A stretch of DNA of 11,815 bases from an uncultured Dermabacter sp. (GCA_947252755.1 CAMXWV010000018.1:1-11815); one strand, 5' to 3'; shown: positions 5,964 through 11,815, numbered from the stretch's first letter. Numbers and translations are program-made. Notes: generated by a model not told the origin, from the sequence alone.

Positions 5964-7235
5964 TCAGTTAGCGCCGGCCTGTGGGTCAGTCGGCTGCGCA
6001 GCATTCGCTTCAGCCTTCAGCCGGCGTTCAACCTCAGCGGCCACCGCGAGCACGGTTGCGTCTTCGCCGGGTTTGCCGGCAATGTGCAGGCATGCGGGTG
6101 CACTACTGGCGTACTTGCGGCCGGTGGGGATGGTGATGGCGGGCCAGCCGAGCACGTTGAACAGCTGGGAGTAGCGGACAAAGGCCGGGCGGGCATCGGG
6201 TCCGATGCTGTCCCACGGGACGGTTCCGCCGTCCAGCGCGGGCGACACAATGACGTCGACATCAGCGAACTGAGCCAGAGCGCGCTCACGCAGAGCCTCA
6301 ACATCAGCCAAAGCCTGCTGGTAGTCGGCTTCAGAAACATCGGCAGACTGTTTGACCCGGTCGAGAACACCGGGGGTAAAGGCTTCAGGCTGGTCTTCGG
6401 CCAGCGGGCCCAGAATCCGGAAGGACTCGTACTTGCGCACAGTGTCGTACAGCGCACCCGACTCTTCGATGAACGGTTCGAGGTCAACCGGCTCCGTTGT
6501 ATCGAGGTAGTCCGCGCCGTCCTCAATCCAGTGCGGTGTGCTCAGTTCGAACGTGCCGACCGTGACCGATGCGGGAGCACCTGCCGAAAAGTCCACGACA
6601 GCCGAGAACACCCGAACAGCTTCGCTGACAGTGCGGGTGAAGAAGCCGAGAGTGTCGAATGACGGAGACAGTGGGAAAACACCGTCAGTGTTGACCGCAC
6701 CCAGGGTGGGTTTGAAGCCGACAACACCCTGACATCCGGCGGGAACACGCACCGATCCGGCGGTGTCGGAGCCTACGGCGAAGGGAACAGTTCCGGCAGC
6801 CACGAGCGCGGCCGAACCGGAAGACGAACCACCGGTGCACAGCCCAGCACCAGCAGGATTGACCACCGTGCCGAAAGCGGAGTGCTCACCGAAAATACCG
6901 TGCGAAAACTCCTGGCAGTTTGTTTTGGCCACCGGGATTGCACCTGCGGCCATGAGTCGCTCGATGACATCGGCGGTGCCGGTCGTCGCATCCGGGTGGC
7001 TTAGAACGTCCACGCGCGAACCCATCGAGGTGGGGGTCCCGGCAATGAACACGATGTCCTTCACGGCAAACGGCTGTCCTTCCAGCGCTCGCGGTGGAAG
7101 GTCTTCGTCGGCGCGCTGCGCGGCTTCGCCAGCGCGCTCGCGGGCAAGTTCCGGCAGCATTTCGGTGACGGCGTTGAATCTGTCTCCGGCAGATGCCACT
7201 TCGCGGAGGATGCGATCAATGTCGGCAACAGTCAC
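5964..7235 (-). CDS. amidase-signature family hydrolase, substrate unknown
   Basis: A 423-residue amidase-signature enzyme. The Ser-cisSer-Lys triad is visible: Lys59 (FAVKD), Ser137 (GGSSSGS) and nucleophile Ser161 (GSDTAGSVRVPA). The spacing matches the family. The segment around the nucleophile resembles allophanate-hydrolase/AtzE-type members, but substrate cannot be inferred. It is not GatA by context, because no gatB or gatC lies nearby. I chose the GTG at 7235 because GAGGGAG lies 5 nt upstream (7241-7247) and the family region begins shortly after. An ATG at 7295 is also in frame but would read through the intergenic hairpin. No signal peptide is evident. It lies between ribH and crtB, where corynebacterial clusters would have crtE, and has no known role in either pathway. 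Confidence 0.9.
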   Translation of the reverse strand: MTVADIDRILREVASAGDRFNAVTEMLPELARERAGEAAQRADEDLPPRALEGQPFAVKDIVFIAGTPTSMGSRVDVLSHPDATTGTADVIERLMAAGAIPVAKTNCQEFSHGIFGEHSAFGTVVNPAGAGLCTGGSSSGSAALVAAGTVPFAVGSDTAGSVRVPAGCQGVVGFKPTLGAVNTDGVFPLSPSFDTLGFFTRTVSEAVRVFSAVVDFSAGAPASVTVGTFELSTPHWIEDGADYLDTTEPVDLEPFIEESGALYDTVRKYESFRILGPLAEDQPEAFTPGVLDRVKQSADVSEADYQQALADVEALRERALAQFADVDVIVSPALDGGTVPWDSIGPDARPAFVRYSQLFNVLGWPAITIPTGRKYASSAPACLHIAGKPGEDATVLAVAAEVERRLKAEANAAQPTDPQAGAN

Positions 7236-7374
7236 TTCTACTCCCTCGACGGTCAGACCAGTCCTGCTAAGGATAGCCGGCCCAGCCGCCGGCACCTCGG
7301 CACCTGGGCCGGTGCTGTGGCGACCGGCACCTCGGCAGCGGCACAGCCGACCGAGGCGCCAGCCGCCCCGAAGT
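7236..7374 (-). promoter_or_regulatory. ribH-amidase spacer with hairpin and possible weak promoter
   Basis: The spacer holds a perfect 9-bp stem (CCGGCCCAG at 7277-7285 with CTGGGCCGG at 7304-7312, 18-nt loop). It also holds three copies of the GAGGYGCC motif (7291, 7326, 7353). On the minus strand the stem is followed by CTATCCTTAGC rather than a U tract, so a classical terminator is not supported. TATCCT (7275-7270) could be a -10 for the amidase-crt block, but no -35 match is found at the right distance. The GAGGGAG ribosome site of the amidase follows. Termination, attenuation or read-through are all possible. Confidence 0.45.
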
Positions 7375-7851
7375 TCAGCGCAGCCCGCGCAGCACGTCGC
7401 CGGTGGCCAGTGCTGCGGTTGCCGCCTCGTATCCCTTGTCTTCGTTCGAATCTTCCAGGCCGGCCCGGTCGAGGGCCTGCTCTTCCGTGTCGCATGTCAG
7501 CAGGCCGAAGCCCACGGGCTTGCCGGAGTCGAGTGCCACGCGAGCCAGGCCGTCGGTGGCGGCAGCACACACGTAGTCGAAGTGCGGGGTGCCGCCGCGA
7601 ATGACAACACCGAGGGCAACAACGCAGTCGTACTTTTCGGCGGCAGCCTGGGCTGCGATCGGCAGCTCAAATGAGCCCGGCACCCAGTGGACGGGTGCGT
7701 CGATGCCGGCTTCCGCTGCGGCGCGCTGGGCACCGGCCACAAGCCCGCCCATCACCCGGTCGTGCCAGCGCGAGGCGATGATCGCCATGCTCAGCGGGCG
7801 CGCCTCAACCGCCGTGCGGGGTGAGATTTCGGGTGCTCCGTGTCCTGCCAT
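7375..7851 (-). CDS. ribH: 6,7-dimethyl-8-ribityllumazine synthase
   Basis: A 158-residue lumazine synthase. It joins 5-amino-6-ribitylaminouracil with 3,4-dihydroxy-2-butanone 4-phosphate. Seen are the ring-binding segment ASRWHDRV (26-33), GSFELP (59-64), and GVVIRGGTPHFDYV (81-94) with the catalytic His90. The C-terminal DTEEQALDRAG and EDKGYEAA stretches are typical of actinobacterial enzymes. The ATG at 7851 overlaps the ribBA stop as TGATG, with GAAAGGA upstream. It is the last of the four rib genes, giving the order ribD-ribE-ribBA-ribH. Confidence 0.97.
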   Translation of the reverse strand: MAGHGAPEISPRTAVEARPLSMAIIASRWHDRVMGGLVAGAQRAAAEAGIDAPVHWVPGSFELPIAAQAAAEKYDCVVALGVVIRGGTPHFDYVCAAATDGLARVALDSGKPVGFGLLTCDTEEQALDRAGLEDSNEDKGYEAATAALATGDVLRGLR

Positions 7852-9149
7852 CAGAGTGTCCTTTCCAGAAGGTGCGACATCCTGTCGCGCTTGGTTGCCA
7901 GGTAGGCGATGTTCTCCGGCCGCGGGGCGACTTCGGCATCCACGCGGGTCACGTCAATGTCCATGTGCTGCAGCGCGGTGATTTTGGTCGGATTGTTGGT
8001 CATGAGCCGCACCGAGTGCAGCCCCATGTCGGCGAGAATCGCTGCGACGGCGTCGTACTTGCGCGCATCAGCGGCAAAGCCCAGGCGCGTGTTGGCGTCC
8101 ACGGTGTCCACGCCGGTGTCCTGCAGGGAATAGGCGGCGATTTTGGCGGCCAGCCCAATGCCGCGGCCTTCGTGTCCGCGCACGTAGATCACGTGCCCGC
8201 CGACTGTCGCGATGGTGCGCAGCGCCTGGGCCAGCTGTTCGCCGCAGTCGCAGCGGTGTGAACCGAAGACATCGCCTGTCAGGCACTCTGAATGGATCCG
8301 CACGAGCGGTGTGGAATCGGCGTTCGGCGGGCCGCTGAGCACCAGGTGGTCAGTTCCGTCGAAGGTGTACGCGGTTGCCGTGAGTGTCCCGAAGTCGGTG
8401 GGCAGGGGAACCGTCTCTCCGCGTACGAGGCGCCGCCCGGCTGTGTTTCCGCCTGCGGCTGCCGACTGGGCTGCGGTGGGGTCTGTTGACTGGTTTTTGC
8501 CCGAGGTGGTGGGCACTGGGGTCATTGGGGCGTCCGGATTGGCCTTGCGGTAGGCAATGAGGTCGGCGATCGTGACCATTGCCAGGCCGTGTTCGCGAGC
8601 GAACTCGGCAAGTGCCGCAAAGCGCATCATGGAGCCGTCGTCGTGGACGATTTCGGCGATGACCGCCGCTGGGCTGCGGCCTGCCAGGCGGGCGAAGTCG
8701 AGGCCTGCTTCGGTGTGGCCGTCCCGGGCGAGCACACCGTCATCCTGTGCGATGAGCGGGAACAGGTGGCCGGGCCGGGTGAGGTCTTCCGTGCGGGTAT
8801 CGGGGTCTGCCAGGAGGCGCGCGGTGAGGCTGCGATCAGCTGCACTGATGCCGGTTGTCACGCCTGCTTTGGCGTCAACGCTCACGGTGTAGGCGGTGCC
8901 CTTGGGGTCTTCGTTGTCAGCCGTCATGGGTGGCAGCGCCAGCCGCTGGGCGGTTTGGGCGGGAATGGGTGCGCACACAACACCCGATGAGTACCGGATG
9001 ATGAAGCCCATCCATTCGGCCGTCACGGCGTCTGCGGCCATGATGAGGTCGCCTTCGTTTTCACGGTCTTCGTCATCGACCACGACAATCGGACGGCCTG
9101 CCGCAATCTGCTGTATCGCGTCTTCAATAGAGGCCAAGGTGGTGGTCAT
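7851..9149 (-). CDS. ribBA: bifunctional DHBP synthase / GTP cyclohydrolase II
   Basis: A 432-residue fusion supplying both riboflavin precursors. The N-terminal DHBP synthase domain (about 1-205) has DDEDRENEGD (25-34), RPGHLFPL (125-132) and GHTEAGLD (144-151). The C-terminal GTP cyclohydrolase II domain (about 241-432) has the zinc cysteines C289, C300 and C302 and the GHEGRGIGL segment (325-333), with the preceding tyrosine (322) retained. Both halves therefore look active. The Ser/Thr/Ala-rich linker at about 209-240 appears expanded and carries a GAGGCGCC motif at its edge. The ATG at 9149 overlaps the ribE stop as ATGA, and AAAGGA lies upstream. Confidence 0.97.
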   Translation of the reverse strand: MTTTLASIEDAIQQIAAGRPIVVVDDEDRENEGDLIMAADAVTAEWMGFIIRYSSGVVCAPIPAQTAQRLALPPMTADNEDPKGTAYTVSVDAKAGVTTGISAADRSLTARLLADPDTRTEDLTRPGHLFPLIAQDDGVLARDGHTEAGLDFARLAGRSPAAVIAEIVHDDGSMMRFAALAEFAREHGLAMVTIADLIAYRKANPDAPMTPVPTTSGKNQSTDPTAAQSAAAGGNTAGRRLVRGETVPLPTDFGTLTATAYTFDGTDHLVLSGPPNADSTPLVRIHSECLTGDVFGSHRCDCGEQLAQALRTIATVGGHVIYVRGHEGRGIGLAAKIAAYSLQDTGVDTVDANTRLGFAADARKYDAVAAILADMGLHSVRLMTNNPTKITALQHMDIDVTRVDAEVAPRPENIAYLATKRDRMSHLLERTL

Positions 9150-9826
9150 GGCTGGTCCTTTCGGGGTGTGAGGGCTGTGAATTCGGCGCGGCGTTCGGCG
9201 TATTTCGCAAGAATGTCGACCTCGATGTTGATGGGATGACCGGGTTTGACCTGGCCGAAGACTGTGCGTTCAAGCGTTGCTTCGATCAGCCCGACTTCCA
9301 CCCAGTGCTCATCAGCACTGGCGGGGCTGACCGCGGTCAGGGTGAGGCTCGTGCCGGACAGGCTGATGGAGCCCTTCTCCACGGTGTAGGGGGCAAGGTC
9401 TGCGGGAATGTTCACGCGCACTGTGCGCCACAGGCCGTTGTCTTCGACGGAAGCCACGTGCCCCACGCCGTCCACATGCCCTTGGACAATGTGTCCGTCA
9501 AAGCGACCACCCGCAGGCATGCACCGTTCGAGGTTCACCGGATCACCCGGATGCAGGGCCCCAAGAGCTGAGCGGCGCAGCGTTTCGCCCATGAGCAGGG
9601 CACGGAAGATGCCTTCGGACTGGGGCCCGGCTGGCGCCTCGTCATCTTCTTCTGCCTGTGCGGCAACCAGGGGTGCCGAGGTGAGGCACACCCCGTTGAC
9701 CGCGAGCGAACCGCCCGGCGGGAGGTCGGCCACGAGCGGCCCGGCTTCCAGGGTCAGATAGGCGCTGTCGTCAGCCTGTTCAAGTGAGACGACGGTTCCG
9801 ACGTGCTCAATGATTCCGGTGAACAT
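9146..9826 (-). CDS. ribE: riboflavin synthase, alpha subunit
   Basis: A 226-residue riboflavin synthase that dismutates two lumazines to riboflavin. The N-terminal MFTGIIEHVG is diagnostic. The two lumazine-binding barrels are seen, with AVNGVCLT (42-49) in the first and GHIVQGHVDGVGHV marking the start of the second, followed by SLSGTSLTLTAV. The length is slightly above the usual 200-215 because of an acidic/Pro-rich insert at about 57-71 (EEDDEAPAGP) holding a GAGGCGCC motif. The ATG at 9826 has AAAGGA about 6 nt upstream and lies within the last 20 nt of ribD, so translation is probably coupled. Some authors name this gene ribC. Confidence 0.96.
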   Translation of the reverse strand: MFTGIIEHVGTVVSLEQADDSAYLTLEAGPLVADLPPGGSLAVNGVCLTSAPLVAAQAEEDDEAPAGPQSEGIFRALLMGETLRRSALGALHPGDPVNLERCMPAGGRFDGHIVQGHVDGVGHVASVEDNGLWRTVRVNIPADLAPYTVEKGSISLSGTSLTLTAVSPASADEHWVEVGLIEATLERTVFGQVKPGHPINIEVDILAKYAERRAEFTALTPRKDQP

Positions 9827-10904
9827 GGTGTCCTTTCTCATCCGGGACCAGGCGCAGCAGAACATCCGCGCCGAGAACCTGTGGGTTGGGGTGGGCCGTG
9901 GGGTGCGCTGCTCCGGCGGCATCGAGGGTGAAGCCGTGCGCTTCACGCAAGGTGGTGACATTCAGTCCGGCCGTGCTGGGTAAGCCCTCACCTAAAAGCA
10001 CGGGCGCTTGGTAGATCAGGAGCTCGTCGGCCAGATCGCGGCCTATGAAGCTGCTCACCAGCCGGGGACCGCCTTCGACAAGCAGGTGCTCAACACCGGC
10101 GGCTGTCAGCTTGGTCAGCGCCTGGTCGATTGTTTCGGCGGTGATGGTCCGCGGGTTGTTCGCCAGGTGGCTCTCCGGTGGCAGTGGGCGGCGGCCGATG
10201 ACCACCGGGATCGGCTGGGAAGTGACCGCGGGGGTGCCGGGGCGGGCACTCAGCCGGGGGTTGTCGGCAAGCGCGGTGCCTGTGCCCACGGCAATCGCAT
10301 CGACGCGGGCGCGAATCCCGTGCGCGTGAGCGCGGGCTTGTTCCCCCGTGATCCACTGGCTTGTGCCATCGGCCGCGGCAGAACACCCGTCGAGGCTCTG
10401 GGCGATCTTGCACGTGATGAACGGCCTGTTTTCGTGCACTGCACGCAGCCAGCGCGCATTGAGCGCCTGGCTTTCAGCGGCCAGCACTCCGGTCGTCACA
10501 GCAATGCCTGCCGCGCGCAGAACATCCGCGCCGCCGCGGGCTGCCGGGTTCGGATCGGCTGTGGCAATGACGGTGTGGGTGATTCCGGCGTCCATGATCC
10601 GTTGGGTGCACGGGCCGGTCCGGCCGGTGTGCGAACACGGCTCCAAGGTCACGACCATCGTCGCGCCGAGAGTGTCAATACCGTGGGCCCGGGCGAAGTC
10701 GAGAGCGGCCGCCTCAGCGTGCGCGGTTCCTGCCCCGGCGTGAAATCCCACGACCGGACCGGAGTGCAGCGGCAGCAGAACAGCGCCGACCAGGGGAGTG
10801 GCACCTCGCGAACCGTATGCGGCGTGATCGAGGGCAGCCCGCATGGCATGCTCGTGAGTCAGGGCGGTGCTCTCAGGCAGAAGAAAAGCCGCCTGGACTT
10901 CCAT
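9807..10904 (-). CDS. ribD: riboflavin biosynthesis deaminase/reductase
   Basis: A 365-residue bifunctional enzyme, the pyrimidine deaminase and reductase steps after GTP ring opening. The deaminase domain has the zinc ligands His62 (HAE), Cys90 and Cys99 in PCSHTGRTGPC. The reductase domain begins near RPFITCKIAQSLDG (160-173), with TSQWITGE and the LLVEGG motif (274-279). The start is the ATG at 10904, preceded at 5 nt by GGGAGG (10910-10915); the in-frame ATG at 10979 lies inside the riboswitch leader and is rejected. It is the first gene after the FMN riboswitch, and its ribosome site lies in a hairpin. The last 20 nt overlap ribE. Confidence 0.97.
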   Translation of the reverse strand: MEVQAAFLLPESTALTHEHAMRAALDHAAYGSRGATPLVGAVLLPLHSGPVVGFHAGAGTAHAEAAALDFARAHGIDTLGATMVVTLEPCSHTGRTGPCTQRIMDAGITHTVIATADPNPAARGGADVLRAAGIAVTTGVLAAESQALNARWLRAVHENRPFITCKIAQSLDGCSAAADGTSQWITGEQARAHAHGIRARVDAIAVGTGTALADNPRLSARPGTPAVTSQPIPVVIGRRPLPPESHLANNPRTITAETIDQALTKLTAAGVEHLLVEGGPRLVSSFIGRDLADELLIYQAPVLLGEGLPSTAGLNVTTLREAHGFTLDAAGAAHPTAHPNPQVLGADVLLRLVPDEKGHHVHRNH

Positions 10905-10910
10905 AAGAAC

Positions 10911-10929
10911 CTCCCGGTACAGCCGGGAG
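10911..10929 (-). promoter_or_regulatory. Shine-Dalgarno-sequestering hairpin before ribD
   Basis: On the transcript, CTCCCGG and CCGGGAG form a perfect 7-bp stem with a 5-nt loop. The 3' arm contains most of the ribD ribosome site GGGAGG. This is the expected OFF structure of a translational riboswitch. The stem ends 6 nt before the start codon. No U tract follows, so it is not a terminator. Confidence 0.85.
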
Positions 10930-10936
10930 ATGGGAG
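10929..10936 (-). promoter_or_regulatory. candidate anti-sequester element
   Basis: CTCCCATC here is the exact complement of GATGGGAG at the 3' end of the FMN aptamer (11010-11017). Pairing of the two would break the aptamer closing region and compete at its edge with the ribosome-site hairpin. Pairing between the conserved RFN 3' strand and the regulatory region is a known theme in RFN elements. Its use here is inferred from complementarity. Confidence 0.6.
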
Positions 10937-10937
10937 T

Positions 10938-10954
10938 CCACAGCGGCGCTGTGG
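10938..10954 (-). promoter_or_regulatory. additional leader hairpin between aptamer and ribD
   Basis: A perfect 7-bp stem, CCACAGC/GCTGTGG, with a 3-nt loop, lying just upstream of the anti-sequester element. It may space or stack the regulatory helices. There is no T tract after it on the minus strand. Confidence 0.55.
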
Positions 10955-11004
10955 GTTCGCAAAGACATGCCGGGTACACCGACAGTGCCTGCGCGAGCAG
11001 ACCG

Positions 11005-11140
11005 TGTTCCTCCCATCCAGACTCTTACTGTCGGTCTCGGAATTGCACCGAGTCGGCCGGGTGTTCGCACGGCGTGTGCCGTGGAGCAGCCGGGTCGCGG
11101 ACTGTCACCGCCGGTACGGAATTTCACCGTCCCCGGAACA
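11005..11140 (-). ncRNA. FMN riboswitch (RFN element) aptamer
   Basis: Read on the minus strand, the conserved RFN blocks appear in order: GGTGAAATTCCGTACCGGCGG, then GTCCGCGACC, a variable GC hairpin (CACGGC...GCCGTG), GGTGCAATTCCGAGACCGACAG, and AGTCTGGATGGGAG. The closing P1 helix is TGTTCC (11140-11135) with GGAACA (11010-11005). FMN binding to this aptamer is established for the family. It lies about 100 nt before ribD. With the ribosome-site hairpin downstream it should repress translation of ribD, and through coupling the following rib genes, when FMN is abundant. Confidence 0.97.
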
Positions 11141-11150
11141 TCTGAGGCTC

Positions 11151-11156
11151 ATAGTA
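11151..11156 (-). promoter_or_regulatory. probable -10 element of the rib transcript
   Basis: TACTAT on the minus strand lies about 11 nt before the riboswitch P1 helix, so transcription would start near 11144. No convincing -35 hexamer is found 16-19 nt upstream (sequence around 11174-11181 is TCGCAC-like). The call therefore rests on the -10 match and its position. Confidence 0.5.
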
Positions 11157-11280
11157 GCCCCTGGGTGTGACACGTGCGACACGGGGTGGGGAGGAGCCGG
11201 GCTGACGAGGTGCCTGCCCGGGTGCTCCGGGGCGGCTGGTTCTGGGGTGGTCGGGGTGTGAGGCGGCTGGGTGTGGGCCT

Positions 11281-11309
11281 TTGCGGCGTGCATAGCCAAG
11301 TTATATAAA
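11281..11309 (+). promoter_or_regulatory. probable promoter of the marR gene, leaderless
   Basis: TTGCGG (11281-11286) and TATAAA (11304-11309) are separated by exactly 17 bp. A start about 7 nt after the -10 falls on or next to the ATG at 11316, predicting a leaderless mRNA, which is common in actinobacteria. This fits the lack of a usable Shine-Dalgarno: GAGG lies only 1 nt before the ATG. The segment 11299-11310 is an imperfect palindrome (10 of 12 positions), a possible operator for autoregulation. Confidence 0.6.
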
Positions 11310-11315
11310 TGAGGT

Positions 11316-11747
11316 ATGGAAAACGAACGTCTTGTCACTGATCTCGTTGCCGCAGCGGGGCGCTTCACCCGCGCTGTTCGTCGTGGCACTCACGGTGACG
11401 AAGGCTGGTCGGCCTGGCGTGCGCTGGCGGTCATCGACCAAAGTGAGCGCACCACGGTCGGGCTGCTGGGCCAGCTGTACGGATGTTCGCAGCCGGCAGC
11501 TACGAAGATCGCGGCACGGCTGACCTCGGACGGTTTCATTACACGCCGACCAGACCCAGATGACGCGCGCGCTTCTCTTCTGGAGATCACGGACAAGGGC
11601 CGTCAGTGGCTCATTTCTGAGCGCACCGCGGCGGTGCAGAAAATGGGTTCGACGGTCGATGACCTCACAGCTGAGGACGTCGCGGCGCTCACCCGTTCGG
11701 TCGACCTGCTCAACAGCATGGCGGCAGCCCTCGTCGAGGAGGAATGA
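11316..11747 (+). CDS. MarR-family transcriptional regulator
   Basis: A 143-residue protein with the MarR winged helix-turn-helix. The helix-turn-helix covers about 47-70 (TVGLLGQLYGCSQPAATKIA), followed by the beta-wing with RRPDPDDAR (77-85) and LEITDKG. Helical N- and C-terminal ends would form the dimer interface. These proteins usually bind a palindrome in a divergent promoter and release it on ligand binding. It faces away from the rib operon, sharing a region of about 175 bp with it. In C. glutamicum a MarR-type protein, CrtR, controls the carotenoid genes. Whether this one controls rib, crt or its own operon is unknown. The start is the ATG after the predicted promoter. Confidence 0.93.
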   Translation: MENERLVTDLVAAAGRFTRAVRRGTHGDEGWSAWRALAVIDQSERTTVGLLGQLYGCSQPAATKIAARLTSDGFITRRPDPDDARASLLEITDKGRQWLISERTAAVQKMGSTVDDLTAEDVAALTRSVDLLNSMAAALVEEE

Positions 11748-11756
11748 AGGGCAGCG

Positions 11757-11815
11757 ATGTCTGAGAAATACTTCGCCTACGTTGACGAGACTGGTGACCT
11801 TGGTGACTTGAGCGT
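11757..11815 (+). CDS. N-terminus of a possible DUF3800 protein (cut by window end)
   Basis: Nineteen codons are visible, starting ATG with GAAGGG about 5 nt upstream and only 9 bp after the marR stop. The peptide has the stretch YVDETGDLGD. DUF3800 proteins typically begin with a strand and the acidic (I/V)DE(S/T)GD motif, which fits closely. Biochemical function of that family is not well defined, although some members occur near mobile or defence genes. The close spacing suggests cotranscription with marR. With so few residues the family call is tentative. Confidence 0.55.
   Translation, partial: MSEKYFAYVDETGDLGDLS

Larger units (their letters stand above)
11141..11315. promoter_or_regulatory. 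divergent rib / marR intergenic region
   Basis: 175 bp containing the two opposed promoters listed separately and one GAGGTGCC motif (11207-11214). The middle is very G-rich on the plus strand, with runs such as GGGGTGGGGAGG. No open frame with a ribosome site is found. It is the only place where the MarR protein could influence the rib transcript at its start. Confidence 0.55.

Noticed and set aside
5910..6662. 250-codon plus-strand open frame opposite the amidase 3' half
   Set aside because: Antisense shadow; no recognisable fold and it conflicts with the catalytic amidase frame.
5964..7235. Glutamyl-tRNA amidotransferase subunit GatA
   Set aside because: The amidase signature is shared, but there is no gatB or gatC nearby and the length and flanking segments differ from typical GatA.
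6763..7674. 303-codon plus-strand open frame opposite the amidase and ribH
   Set aside because: Spans two real genes and their spacer on the other strand, with no motif or ribosome site.
10911..10929. Intrinsic terminator before ribD
   Set aside because: The stem is followed by GTTCTTATG with no U run and its 3' arm is the ribosome site, so translational control explains it better.
10008..11261. 417-codon plus-strand open frame antisense to ribD and the riboswitch
   Set aside because: It is the shadow of ribD's codon bias on the opposite strand, crosses a clear FMN aptamer, and has no recognisable domain.

Overview
The window reads as chromosomal DNA of a high-G+C actinobacterium. Codon use is GC-rich throughout, genes overlap by ATGA, GTGA or TGATG junctions, and there is a complete C50-carotenoid gene set of the Corynebacterium/Micrococcales type (crtB, crtI, crtYe, crtYf, crtEb). 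The RibBA fusion and the RibH and RibD sequences also look actinobacterial. I cannot name a genus from sequence alone. Nothing resembling a plasmid, phage or insertion sequence is visible.

Layout: from about 11.14 kb down to 0.4 kb almost everything is on the minus strand and colinear. In transcription order this is an FMN riboswitch (11140-11005), ribD, ribE, ribBA, ribH, an amidase-signature enzyme, crtB, crtI, crtYe, crtYf, crtEb and a type I/II-like L-asparaginase. Inside each block the genes overlap or nearly touch. Gaps of about 110-140 bp lie only between ribH and the amidase and between crtEb and the asparaginase; the amidase-crtB gap is 35 bp. Beyond the riboswitch, on the plus strand, a MarR-family regulator is transcribed divergently from what looks like a leaderless promoter. 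It is followed 9 bp later by the first 19 codons of a gene whose N-terminus looks like DUF3800. Positions 1-399 contain no convincing gene but hold a 121-bp direct repeat and five copies of an 18-bp unit.

How the genes work together: RibD, RibBA, RibH and RibE supply the enzymes from GTP and ribulose-5-phosphate to riboflavin, apart from the dephosphorylation step. The riboswitch, with a Shine-Dalgarno-sequestering hairpin in front of ribD, indicates translational shut-off by FMN. CrtB makes phytoene, CrtI desaturates it to lycopene, CrtEb adds two C5 units and the CrtYe/CrtYf pair forms the end rings, giving a decaprenoxanthin-like C50 pigment. The GGPP synthase (crtE) is not in the window. 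The amidase and asparaginase are amide hydrolases with no obvious place in either pathway.

The least explained feature is a short motif, GAGGYGCC (extended TGMCGAGGYGCCRGC). It occurs in many copies on both strands, almost all inside low-complexity insertions or tails of otherwise conserved enzymes, or in intergenic DNA.
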